NCBI GenBank assembly: GCA_022315425.1 | Contig: JAIUPT010000035.1 | Span: forward strand, 310,001-374,000 | Reading direction: 5' to 3' | From: Pseudevernia furfuracea | Taxonomy: Eukaryota > Ascomycota > Lecanoromycetes > Lecanorales > Parmeliaceae | Length of the DNA: 64,000 nucleotides | In this document: positions 45,201 to 55,731 of the stretch, one piece after another | How positions within the stretch are numbered: position 1 is the stretch's first letter | Layout: every line of letters starts with the position of its first letter | Made by a program: the position numbers and the translations under genes | The notes under the pieces: model-generated | What the model was told of the DNA's origin: nothing | Database searches by the model: none | Seen by the model: only the letters and a program-made list of their open reading frames with translations

Positions 45201-45629
45201 TTCCAAGCCTGTCTCGTTGCGTTGTCGAAGCAATGGGCGATCAGATGGAGCGATGTAATTGCCGTAATTGCCACGTCCGCGATGGAAATTGTGACCTCCT
45301 CGAGGACGATTTAGATTCCGATTATCCCTGTGTTGGTCTCTTGGTCTCGGCCTGCCATTCTCCTGCGTCGCGTATTGTCGAGGCCTATTGTTTCCGTTGT
45401 ACTCCACCCCCCCGGGGTACTGGGGCGCACTATCATTGTTCCGAAATGTGAACCCAGTCTGTGGGTATATGTCCTGCTGCGGCCTCTGAGGTCTAGAACC
45501 GTTGTTGCGGTATGACTCGTATGGCGGAGGCGGGCCGGGCGGAAGAGGAGGCATGTCTCGTGGTGGAGGTGGAGGGGGATTGTGGTACGAGGACGGTTGT
45601 TGGCCGTAATTTGGGCGATAAGACGACAT
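42245..45629 (-). CDS. Non-canonical poly(A) polymerase, Cid14/Trf4 type
   Basis: Five exons by frame and splice sites: 44302-45629, 43545-44250, 43192-43493, 42428-43137 and 42245-42372, introns of 51, 51, 54 and 55 nt; 1057 residues from ATG 45629 (MSSYRPNYGQQ). The N-terminus is Pro/Gly/Arg-rich. The nucleotidyltransferase core has SFGSFAAGLYLPNADMDVVV with two metal-binding Asp near residues 498-500 and the third Asp in KVDVSFEN; the PAP-associated domain shows GLGGFSVTCLVTSLLQ and GEILIEFLDFYGNQL. The C-terminus repeats basic helical segments (IALRKRFPTMLNIP, ALLKQQYPDMEGIPP). In yeasts these enzymes add short A tails to nuclear RNAs in the TRAMP complex, marking them for exosome decay. 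The C-terminal exons rest on splice inference. Confidence 0.9.
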
Positions 45630-46315
45630 GGCTGAAGTGGTCTTCAATTGAAGAAAGTCAAGGTAGGTGGGGCAAATGTTGTTGCTGTTGAAATACGACT
45701 TCAGTGCACCAAAGGCTTAAATAGTGCGGCAACAGACAACGCTTCAATAGGTGCCGTAGGAGTCTCGAGGATGGATCTCGTGTGAAGAGAAATCTCAACA
45801 CGGAATTCGGAGCTTCTGTGACTGCTCAAAGTCAAGTCTAGCTGGCCCTTCAGCGGCTGCAGTGTCGAATAAGGCAAGCCACCGAGAATAAAATTGAGAG
45901 TAGGGAAATAAATGCAAGTCTCGTACTCGCTACCTGACCATGATATGCGTGGCTTCAGAGAGTGGTGTGTGAGGTTGCGATTGTGGGGTGAAAGTCGTTT
46001 GCAAAACTTTACCAGGCGTCATTTGAATTACTCTAGGTACTGATCTGCGCTAACCGCTTTCGGACACCCATTCAGCCCTATCAATTCACTCGGTCTTTAC
46101 AAATTGTAGAAAGGTGCAAATGAATATATCCTACTTCTGCTGTGGAAGAAGAACAAATTCGGTAGAGCGTATACACGAAGACAGCGTTCAATATTATTGT
46201 AAGCCATGGAATGAGAACGCAACCATCATGCTGCGCTGGCTTTTTATTTGATTTGAGATTGAGCTGTGTTTGACTCTACTATCAGACAGGTCCCCTTCAA
46301 TAGCTTCGTGCATGT
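45630..46315. other. Promoter of the poly(A) polymerase gene and 3' side of the regulator gene
   Basis: No gene seen; AT-moderate sequence without notable repeats. Confidence 0.5.
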
Positions 46316-46862
46316 TTATTGATCTATTTGTAGTCGCTTCGTCTCAGCATACGGAGTAGCCTGCCATGTCTTCAGATCGTACGTGGCCCGCTCGAGGAAT
46401 GATTCTGCCACCGCCGCAATAAAACAATTGACGGCAGCAGTACCGATTTTCATCATTCGATATCCTCGAAGCATATGACCCGACCAAGAGGTCCTCTTCT
46501 TGGTAACGAGCCCCCATAGCCGGCGGCTGGACCGGAGAAGGAGTCTCGAGGGAAAACGCGGCAACACTTTTTTTCCTACCATCTTCAACATCTTCTGGGA
46601 GCCACCGATGTACATTATGCCTTGTCCAAGGTTTGCGAGATAGGGTATCCGTCAAAACCAATTCATCTATTCTCGTAACCTCGTATATCCCATTTCCTGC
46701 TATACCCTCATCCGCCACAGCCCGATGCTCGCCGCAAGGATCCTGGCTCGAGACAACAGCATTGTGTTTTTCTGAACAAAGGCTTTGTATACTGAAAGAA
46801 CAATCCAGATACTCATAGCTGACAACGGAAAGACTTTTCATAAACACAGCACTCTATAACGC
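46316..46862 (-). other. Probable displaced C-terminus of the Zn2Cys6 regulator
   Basis: Two overlapping minus-strand frames with protein-like composition (EYLDCSFSIQSLCSEKH; MLRGYRMMKIGTAAVNCFIA) lie directly after the regulator's stop. They change frame at a run of seven A on the coding strand. I cannot find a strong donor to splice them on. Confidence 0.4.
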
Positions 46863-47791
46863 TTATCCGGGGTATGAAAGCCTGTTTTGCCGTGGGAAGG
46901 ATAAGATGGAGTCGTGGCTGAGCACGTCTCTGCCCGAGATCTCTGAGGGAGCAGGGAAGTCCCGCACGGTTGGGAAACATTCATACTCTGGTATCGGAAA
47001 CAGGGACGGCGAGGAGGCCGATGGTGTTAGGTTTATGTCGTTGGGAGATACCGATACAAGAGCGACGCTTCCCGCCTCGCCAAAGACACTACTCGGGGAG
47101 ACATATGCCGAATCGTTATGAGGATATTGCGACATGGTGTCGATCGGAAAAGATCTAAGAGGTTCGAAAGAGGAGGTCAGGGAAGACTGCTGATGCATCA
47201 GGATGCTATCAACATTGTACCATTGTAGGAGGAAGGAACAATTCGTCACAGCCGAATAATGAAGGCATGGCATGCTATGCTTACCTTCAAAGGGGAGGTC
47301 TCAGCCAGGTCTCCAAATTCATACCAACGGTTTACATTGTCCGCGAAAGGGTCATGACCCTCCGAGTCCGGCAGCGAATAAGAGATATTGGGAGCACTTT
47401 GGAGCAGCGTGTCGATGGATGTATTGCCCATTGTCGCCGGCTGTTGACGTGTGCCATTGTCAAATGCTAGCGGCTGGGTTTGTGCCCTTGAGATCTGGCC
47501 TGGAGATGGCTTCGAAACGGACACCCGGCTTTCGCGTTGATTCTTGTGGCTTTTCCGTTCTTTTTCCGATTGTTGGCGGCTCATACGGTCCGCAGTCCGC
47601 TTGTTCTTTGTGCCTTTTGGCCGCCCGATGCGTTTGGAGACGCTGTAGATGCAATCATGATCCGAACCCCGACATCCTTGACATGGCGTACCACCAGAGC
47701 ACTTCATTTTTGCTTGGTGACATATGTCGCAGGCAGTCCGCAGCTTCTTCGATAGATGCTTATTTGTCTCTCGATCCTGTAATGTAGACAT
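46863..47791 (-). CDS. Zn2Cys6 transcription factor; C-terminal end uncertain
   Basis: Starts MSTLQDRETNKHLSKKLRTA at ATG 47791. Cys21, 24, 31, 37, 40 and 47 give the exact C-x2-C-x6-C-x5-C-x2-C-x6-C binuclear zinc cluster, followed by RIGRPKGTKNKR, an AT-hook-like basic linker. Exon 1 (47285-47791) splices via GTAAGC to a second exon starting at 47189 or 47186 (tandem CAG acceptors), reading EPLRSFPIDTMSQYPHNDSA and ending SYPG at 46863; 277 residues. AflR-type regulators are usually longer. Downstream, frames at 46344-46847 and 46316-46615 look like the missing C-terminus (the latter ends GTAAVNCFIAAVAESFLE...), so the gene may be broken near 46865 and again at an A7 run (46568-46574). Likely nuclear; target genes unknown, possibly the adjacent efflux pump. 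Confidence 0.75.
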
Positions 47792-49149
47792 ACTGGCGTG
47801 TCCGAGGGAGAAACCGGATCTGGGCGAACAGGGAATGACGACTTAACAACTGAATGATGTGCTCGATATGGGCTATTTTATCAAGGGTCTAGGACAGACG
47901 CCCAACCCCATGCAAGCAAGTGGAGGTACTCTGCAGGCCGGTGCTCGCTTTACTTAATGTTTAATAACATGCTCATTATGGGTGAACGGTGGCTAGAAAG
48001 AAAGGAAGGAAATGTCTAAAGATTAGGCGGTACCTGCCGCTGGATAAGTGTGCATCGGGCGGACCGTTCAGAATGCAGGATCTTGGCACAGACTATCTTG
48101 TGCCATATCACTGATCATGCCGTCAGCTTAACGGGCGGATTTCTCAACGTATCATCAAGTCCCGGAATCCATCCGATGATTGAATGATGACTGAATAATG
48201 CCATCGGAAGAGATACGAGATGTAATAGTAAACCCTTTCCCTCTGGCCTTTTCTGAGGTCGTTCTGGGTATCAAAAGGGCATTTAGGACAGAATTAGCAA
48301 ACGCACGGCGGACAAGAAGACCAGAGCACCACTGTGCCAAGCCCATGTCCCAGGGAGGACTTGGGGGAAGGCCCGTTCCTGCACGTTGCGCCCGCATGAC
48401 GCTAATGCACGCTCTAACGCTGAATGTTGATGTTTAACGAGACGATACCAATTGGTTCCTCATTGGGCCTATCATGTCCTTAACTAGCTTAGCAATCCCG
48501 TTGCCAATATGCAGCAAGGGATGAGAATTTTTATACCCAAAGTATGTACTGTACATACCTATGTACTGTCAATGCAAAGCGGTTGCTACCTATGTAATAA
48601 AGTAATGAAGAGCAGTCGACTTCGAGGGGGGTTGCGGCGGACATGAGCGTCTGACTAATTTCGGTGCCGTGAGGTGGTGATGATTACTTGCATGAGACTA
48701 ACCAGCGCTTGGCCTCACGATTGGGAGGTACCTACCATAAAAGCCCGTTCACCGAGCCTCTGAGACGTTGGCTTGATATGGCAAATACAAAACTTGATTT
48801 GCTATTTTTAGTCGTTTTCAGACGAGCTCGGACTCCGAAGCCCCGATATGTGTCGCCTTGCAGCTCTAGTATTCCAAGTATCTTTCCTCAAGAGATGAGA
48901 TTGAGAAGTAAAATAAGTTAGGCAGCTCAACATCACTCTGTATGTCGGAGATTCTAGGGAGATTGCTGTCGCAGCAATGATAGCGGGGCTGTGGGCATAT
49001 TGCATATTGGAGCATCCAAAAACTGAATCAACATCTCAAGAATGGGACAGAGGTATTTTGTGGATAGATGAGAAGTCAACATTGACAGAAATATGTACCT
49101 ATATCGTATACCGCGGAATTCCTATACTAACGCAACAAGATTTTCCAAT
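47792..49149. other. Intergenic, no supported gene
   Basis: Contains the regulator's promoter and the 3' side of the efflux pump. Holds an inverted repeat GTATGTA-CTG-TACATAC at 48543-48559. A minus frame at 48155-48397 is not recognisable. Confidence 0.5.
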
Positions 49150-51257
49150 TCACCTCTCAAGCTCGATAAAATGCTTCCAAACTAATTCTCCCAACCAACC
49201 GCCAAGACCTCTCTGCTCCCTCTTCTTCGCCTCATCCTCCTTCCCCAGTCTCAGATCCTCCTGCACTTTCACGACACAAATCTGCCCCCCTTGCCCTTTG
49301 CCCCGCCACAACAACCCCACACAAAGCACCTGTAACCCCGCAAACCCTGCCAAAATCTTCATTTGCAGATCATAGCCCTCTGCAAACTTCTCCAAGACCA
49401 ACCTCTGCATATCAAGTGGAAATGCTTTAATGGCCTCCGTACTCTGCAGTACTGCTGACAAATTCTCGGAGCCGATTGAGTGGGAGAGATGAGATGTCAG
49501 ATAGGAATTCATGACCGCCGAAGCGAGCGCTAGGCCAAGAGCGCCGCCAAAGACACGAAATTGGAGGAGCGCGCCGCTTGAGATTGCCAAGTCGCGATGC
49601 TCCACGACGTGCGGAGGGATGACGAGGAGCATGCCCCACACCATTCCTATGCCGAAACCGGAGAGAATTTCCCAGCCATAAATGACGGATGGAGCAGGTG
49701 TCATGATGTCACTTGACGCGAGCGTAGAGAAGAGTGAGAGACCAATGAGCTGGATGACCGAGCCTGCGAAGACGAGGTAGATAGGCGCAATACGGGTTCT
49801 CATTGCGAAGACGTTAATCAGTATACAGCCAAGTGCGATCATAAAGTTGAAAGGAACCAAGCGGATGCCAGCGCCGAGGGGGGAGATGCCATTGACCGTT
49901 TGGAGACGTTGTGGTATGTCGATCACGATAATGTTGTAGGGAATACCGGAGAGAAGGGAGAGGATCAAGGTACCCATCCACGCTCTGTTGAGGAGGAAGC
50001 GCCACGGGAAAATTGGCTCTGGGCGCCAATCGTCGCCGGTGATTATGCGCTCGTTCGCCAGGAATAGTAAGCCGAGTATCCCGGATAGCACAAAGAGTGC
50101 GATGGCCGTTTTGGAGTGCCATGTGAACTCGTTGGGTGCTTCGAGCAGAACTGTCACTAGTAGCAGGGTAGCTCCCAGAAGGAGGAATGCACCTGACAGA
50201 TCCAGTCTGGCGAGTGATGCTTTCGAGATCTTCTGCCGGAATCCAGGAGTGACGTAGAATGGCTGGCCTTGGTACGGGAAGTTCGTGGGTACAGTGAGGT
50301 AGAGGAGTGTAATAGTGACCAAGCCGGCGGGCACACTTCCCTCATAGTCAGTCCAAAGTCCCAAGCAACTGAGACTGGAATCTGCTCACTTCAGTAAAAA
50401 TACCCATCTCCAAGTCGCCTTCTCAGCAACACCACCGCCAATGACTGGGCCGGCCAAACTGCCCAGTGCGCTTGCTGTCGCTAGCTGAGCGGCAACGGAA
50501 GGATATTGGCACTTGGGTACCATCTCGTAGGCGATCGTCAAAGCCATTGAGACGCAACCTGCGGCTCCGATGCCTTGAAACACCCGGTTGACGATCAGTT
50601 GTGTCATCGTCTGTGATGCGCCACAACCTGCGGAAAACATCATGAAGATGACAGCAGTAGCTAGCGTTGCTTGTTTGCGGCCGAAGATGTCGCTGATTTT
50701 GGCCCAGATGATGATCATGCCTGTTCATCGTTATTAGGGATTGCCGTCAAACACCCATTGGCAATGCTTGGTCTTACTAGTATAACTCACTAGATAGCTC
50801 GTTATCACCCATCCTCCCAGCTTGAAGCCACGCAAGTCGTCGCTGATCGATATTAGGGACGTCCCGACGATCGAGACTTCGATGTTGACAAGGAAGAACA
50901 AAAGGGCCACGCTAAAGGGTCGTTAGCGAAGCAAAAACTGTTTTCCAAAGGAGCTAACCTGAGAGACAAAAAGTGTAGCCGCAATCCTTTCAGGTAGGGC
51001 ACGTTGTCTACAGCTAGTGCCTTTTCCACGAGTGACCCTTCGGACGTCTGAAATGATCTCGGGGTAGCGGTCCCCTCGGTGACCGTAACCTCTGCAGGCT
51101 CCGCCTTTCCTCCGACTGACACTTCGGACGTTTGGAATGAGGTAGGAGTGGCAGCTCTCTCGGTGAAAGTGACCTCTGCAGCGTGAATCTTCCCCGCAAC
51201 TGGCCACCCGGACGTCTGAAATGATGCCGTTGTGGTAAAGGCCTGTGACTTCTCCAT
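49150..51257 (-). CDS. MFS efflux pump, DHA2-like (14 TM), with N-terminal 28-residue repeats
   Basis: Four exons: 50959-51257, 50778-50911, 50390-50720 and 49150-50335, introns of 47, 57 and 54 nt with good branch sites (GCTAACG, CCTAATA); 649 residues with every phase consistent. The core begins SVALLFFLVNIEVSIVGTSL, with motif DLRGFKLGGWVITSYLVSYT, the WAKISDIFGRKQ loop (motif A), VNRVFQGIGAAGCVSMA (motif C region) and WRWVFLLNVPAGLVTI, typical of DHA2-type drug and metabolite exporters in the plasma membrane. The cytosolic N-terminus holds two and a half tandem 28-residue repeats (SFQTS..AEVT.T..AT). It lies 1.4 kb from the Zn2Cys6 regulator on the same strand, which may control it. Substrate unknown. 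Confidence 0.9.
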
Positions 51258-52297
51258 CTCCGTCGTCGTAAAGCTTCAGCTGCTGAAATCACAATGGCGT
51301 AGGTAGGCGCTCAAAGGATAAGCCTGCACGGTATTGCCTGATTACTTAAAAAGGACGGTGACTATGGGTGACCTGAACAATGACCTACTCAGGCTAAGAC
51401 CGCAATTCACAAGCCAAAAAGCCCAGCTGTTACGAAGTTTGAGAAGACAAATGGAGATGAGACGATTGAGAAACTGGTTCAAGAGCGGCTTGGGGGTGCC
51501 AAGAGGTATATTATCATCAAAACATACAAGGGGGCATGAGGCTGAGGCGGGCACAGCACAATTCTTCTCGTCCTGGTAGTAAATAGCGGGGAAATTGTTA
51601 TGGCATCTACGATAGGATTTATCAACATGCAAGGTAAGCATGAGCGGCGCATGTTGCAAAGAAAGAGGCTCGTCGCGCAAGATAACAGCAAATCAACAAG
51701 AAGTAAGTGAAGTCGGACAGGGTCCAGATGCATTGAAAAGAGTTGGTCAGGCCTCGACACTTTATTCCATTGTAAGGAAGGTTGTGTATCAATTGCTTGT
51801 AGAATAGATGATACACTCAGCATACTGGTAGTAATAATCAAATGACCATGACCCATGCTAAGGACGAAACAGAGCAAAATGTTGTATGTCGGACGCTTTG
51901 ACGAAGTTGAAGACTGAAGTGGCGGCTGAAACGCTAGCACCAAATTCAAAATCCATACTCTAGGGCTGAAGAGAGCTTCTATTATTAGAATCGCGTGCCT
52001 GCAATGACGTGAGATTGAAAAGTTCAGGATACTACATGTAAGTACTCTAGCATCCCAGCCAGCTCCGCCTCAAATGCAACATTGCTCCATGTGTAGTGTT
52101 CAGGCCAACAATAGTTCCGTGAAACCAACTCCTTACAGATTTAGCAAATGGACTCCATAGTAAGAAGGGACCATCATGTGGTTTGACTGTTATTCATCAA
52201 TCGCTTAAACTTCGACAGCATACAAGATGGCACGACAACCTCCCTCTATGTTCAGGTCTCCTTCACATTAGACAATAGCCCTCACACTTTCTCAAGT
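51258..52297. other. Intergenic, no supported gene
   Basis: Promoter of the efflux pump and downstream side of the decayed gene. A minus start near 51955 reads MDFEFGASVSAATSVFNFVK before a stop; too short to call. Confidence 0.45.
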
Positions 52298-53107
52298 CTA
52301 ACTCTGAATCAACGAGGTAGCATTGGTGTAATCCCTATGCGTCGCAGTGATGCCGCTTGCATCTTTCAGAAAGCAGTTCCCTCCCAGATCTTGCGGATTT
52401 TAATGGAAGTCCAAAGCCGAAGCCACCCCATAACAGGTAACATTCGCGGGTTGGGTCCCATTATTGGTCTGGTAGAAGTTGAAGCTCGCACAAGCCTCCA
52501 TGCATCCTTGAAGGAGTAGACAAAGACCCCAAGGAAGCCAGCACCTCCTGGATCGGAGTCGCAGTAGACATTGAATTCGGTATGTATGCCAATTGTAGAG
52601 ACGTAGGTCTTGCCTAGCTTGTCGCAGTCGCTCGTCGGCAAGGTAGACGCGGTGGCGTTGGTAGCTTGAGACGTCGAATTGGTTGTGGGACATGATGAGT
52701 TGCTGGAGACTTGAGGGACGGAGGAAGAGATTGCCTGAGCCAGAATACCGGCATTGCTGATTTTGGTCAGCTGAATCTCCTGTTCAATCGACGTATACGG
52801 CCACATACCAATGCCCTCTTTTCGCGGCCAGCGAGCCTCCTACACCCGCTGCGACAACAGCAAGCAACGCAACTACGGCGACTGCAACACTCAAGATACA
52901 GGTCGTAGGTCGTATGGCGCAGGTGCGCTTACCGGGCGGACCTGGCTCTGATGCCATTGGTATCTACGACGTCTGTACGCCACTTGGCTGACGGTAGTAG
53001 GCATACTTTTCACTTTCGTCTGGTTTCTGGTATGGGATTGGCATGTCGTTGCGTCTGTCGAGCTCAAGACCATTCACATTGGTAGTGCGTGCGGTCCATG
53101 TTGCCAT
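52298..53107 (-). pseudogene. Decayed single-pass membrane protein gene with Cys-rich ectodomain
   Basis: Reading from ATG 53107 (MATWTARTTNVNGLELD) the frame meets TAG at codon 48 (52964-52966), then continues unbroken through a juxtamembrane KRTCAIRP and a transmembrane helix SVAVVALLAVVAAGVGGSLA. A 52-nt intron (donor GTATGT, branch AGCTGAC, acceptor AATCAG) leads into a Ser/Thr/Asn-rich ectodomain (SSNSSCPTTNSTSQATNATA) and a Cys domain (DCDKLGKTYVSTIG, FNVYCDSDPGGAGFLGVFVY). Near 52517 one base is missing; in the shifted frame the domain goes on as GCMEACASFNFYQTNNGTQP, meets TAA at 52400-52402, and ends GGNCFLKDASGITAT..SLIQS at 52298. Intact relatives in ascomycetes have this TM plus PAN/apple-like Cys layout and unknown function. 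Three lesions make it a pseudogene. Confidence 0.75.
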
Positions 53108-55044
53108 CGAGAAATGGTCGGCGAGAAGAAGAGGAGAGAAGGAGCGTCTCCATCTTGTGGGAATGAACCAGCCCAGTCCACCGCTGTGTATTACGCTGAG
53201 GCGCTGGCGAAGGAGCGAAGGATTGTAGCTATTTTAGAGTTCGCCTCTGATATATTCATCGTTAGTCGGCCTGGGAGGGCCGATGGCAAGACTATCTCTT
53301 AGTGCCTGGTCCACTCTCCTTCGTCTTTGCAGATATAAGAGTAGACAGAAATCTGCCCGAGGCTGCCGCTTTTACGTGCGGGCTGGGTGACAGGGAATGC
53401 AGCACTTTGAAAGCGGAACCAGAACCTCTAGGGTTCTGTAACTTCCGATCTACGAAAAGCAAGCACGGGAATAGCCACCCCTCGACCCTGAGGAAAACAC
53501 CAAAGTAGAGGACAAATCTTGAGCGGGGGTAGAATATCCGTAGTACATTAGCCAGCTCAGGGGGAAAAGTGGAAGGGAGAGACGGTATCCGCAAAAGAAA
53601 TTGTATGACAGTCTCACGAGATAATGTCATGGCTGCTCAGCTATTGGCAGCCCCGCTTGGGTGGTTCACAGGCTTCATGTATTGTATCAGATAGGTGGGG
53701 CGCCTGCGCACTCGAACGATCTTGACAAGTTGGCTAGTCCTGACTCGAATACCTGCTGGAATGACTCAGGAAGTCGCAGGTATGGCCCTCAGGTACGCAA
53801 AGCTGGATGACATTGTTTGAGGGATCCCATGTAGCAGCTCGTGTTGCAGCAAAACCTGGAAACCATGGACATCCTGACTTCTTGCACGTGACGACCTGTT
53901 TGAGGAGTAGCTAGGGAGTTCAAGCTTAGTATTGTAGATGGCTTACCTTCGTCTGATTCTCAACACTGAAACGATATCTATGCTGACTCACGGCATGTTG
54001 GCTGCCAGTCACACTTATCGCGCATGGACCTTGCATAATTGTCCGCACCCGCATCTTATCGTCCATGTCTCACCTCCTGTATCTTTTCTCCAAGATCTTG
54101 CCTTCTGATTTTTGCTTTGTGTTCCCTGCCTCCCCCACATTCCGCCTCCTGTCTCTTACATGTTGCTTTCTGAATAGCCCACAAATTTAGGGTCAAGCTT
54201 TCAAGTGTTCTGGCGTATTTCGTTTCGGGATAGTGTTTCACTCTGGCCACAGCTCTCAGACGAGGCATCCTCGCCTCAAATTACAGGAGCAGAAGATCGT
54301 ACACAGGAAGGCCTTTAGACTACTTGAGCTTTGGCAAACTTGTTCTTGGGCTAAGCAGTCTCAGGAGTGTGACCGAATAGTGTAGATTTCTTCGTGGGCT
54401 CTTCGATCCCTGTATCCTTGTGCAAGTTATCCATGATATCGTAAGGGTCGAAACCTATCGCGCTGTCTAGAGAGCCGTTTGCAGCTCGTTACCGATCCAC
54501 ATCTAGCACGGTAATGTTGACATTCAAATTCTTCACGATGTATGCTTTCATTTTCTTCAGGGAGATATCCTCACCCCACAAGCTGGGAGATGCAGTTCCC
54601 TCTTCTGTTTGAAGGTTTATGGAGGCCAGTCAGCACCGGTTGCCCAGAAATAGCGCATTTCCAGTTGGCACCCTGCACACTACTTCGGCTTCTCAAAGCG
54701 CTCGAGATGGCCGTTGCCCGAATCTTCGTAGAGCCGAATGAGGGAGCGTGTTAATTTAGCTGTGCTGTACATGAGTTTTATCTTGCATCTCTTAGAACCG
54801 AGCGATGTAATGAGCTGAGGAGTGTCACGTTCATATACATGTACGGCTGGTCTACCATTTTTGTGCAAACCGACCCAATGCGATAACCTGGTCAATCGGG
54901 CCTTGGAGGTGATTGAACATGTACTTGAGATAAACGTGCTGACGTACAAAGGAAAGCGCGAATGTCTATACCTGAAATTAATTTTTTTTGGGAAGTTGCC
55001 ATTCTGAATTGGGAGGAAAGAGCGAGCAGTGCTTCTGAGTAGAG
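53108..55044. other. Long intergenic region, no supported gene
   Basis: Only short frames without domains (53292-53630, 54056-54268 and 54680-55201 minus among them). Nothing further seen. Confidence 0.5.
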
Positions 55045-55731
55045 ATGGATACTCTGCAGTTTTGTTTACCTTTCTTCTTCGGCGAACAAGCTGACAGCGA
55101 GAACATGGAGCACCAAGCAATAACCCCAGCAGAACAAAAATCTCACACAATTGCAGGGCAAACGAGGTGGGCAATCCTATGGACAGGGGTGGCACAAGCA
55201 ATCATTGCTGCTCTGGCCGCGTGCTTGGCTTTGTGGAAGTTTCGCGTTGACGAGAAGAGGGAGGAGGAGAAGGAGGAGAAGAAAGAGGAGGAGAAGAAGA
55301 AGGAGGAGGAGGAGGAGGACCGGAAGCAGGCACGGGAGGTAAGAGATCAACTAGCCGTCTTGGGCAAGCGGCTGGTTGATCTCGAGGTGAAGGAGAGGGC
55401 GAAGAAGAGGGCGGAGGAGGAGAAGAAGAAGAAGAAGGTGGAGAGGGAGAAGAAAGAGAAGAAAGAGAAGAGGAAAGATGCTGCAAATAAGCAGCACGAA
55501 ATGGCGTCAGCCGCCTTGGGCAAGCGGCTGGACGAGATAGAAAAGGATCGCAAGGCGCATGATGAACGAGTCACGGAGCTAGAGCAGCGGCATGAGAGTG
55601 ACATGAGGCTGAAGGACCAAACGATCTCGGATCTCCGCGAAGATAGTAGAACCTTGCTGCGTTTGGTCCGGATACATCACCCTGACTGGGCAGGCGACAA
55701 GAGAGAGACCTCGGGCACGACAGGTAGATGA
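55045..55731 (+). CDS. Orphan single-TM protein with extreme Lys/Glu coiled coil
   Basis: 228 codons from ATG 55045. After about 40 residues comes one membrane helix (WAILWTGVAQAIIAALAACL) followed by WKFRVDEKR and some 130 residues of almost pure Glu/Lys/Arg repeats. Two copies of a LGKRL(V/D)(D/E)(L/I)E motif flank the most charged part. The C-terminus (DLREDSRTLLRLVRIHHPDW) looks like a folded helix. The shape is that of an N-terminally anchored, cytosolic long-helix protein. No family recognised. GA-rich DNA could open a frame by chance, but the membrane helix and the end segment argue for a gene. Confidence 0.55.
   Translation: MDTLQFCLPFFFGEQADSENMEHQAITPAEQKSHTIAGQTRWAILWTGVAQAIIAALAACLALWKFRVDEKREEEKEEKKEEEKKKEEEEEDRKQAREVRDQLAVLGKRLVDLEVKERAKKRAEEEKKKKKVEREKKEKKEKRKDAANKQHEMASAALGKRLDEIEKDRKAHDERVTELEQRHESDMRLKDQTISDLREDSRTLLRLVRIHHPDWAGDKRETSGTTGR

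Noticed and set aside
51342..51949. Frames around 51.3-51.9 kb, one starting MDFEFGASVSA
   Set aside because: The resemblance to fungal N-terminal domains covers under 25 residues before a stop; too short to call.
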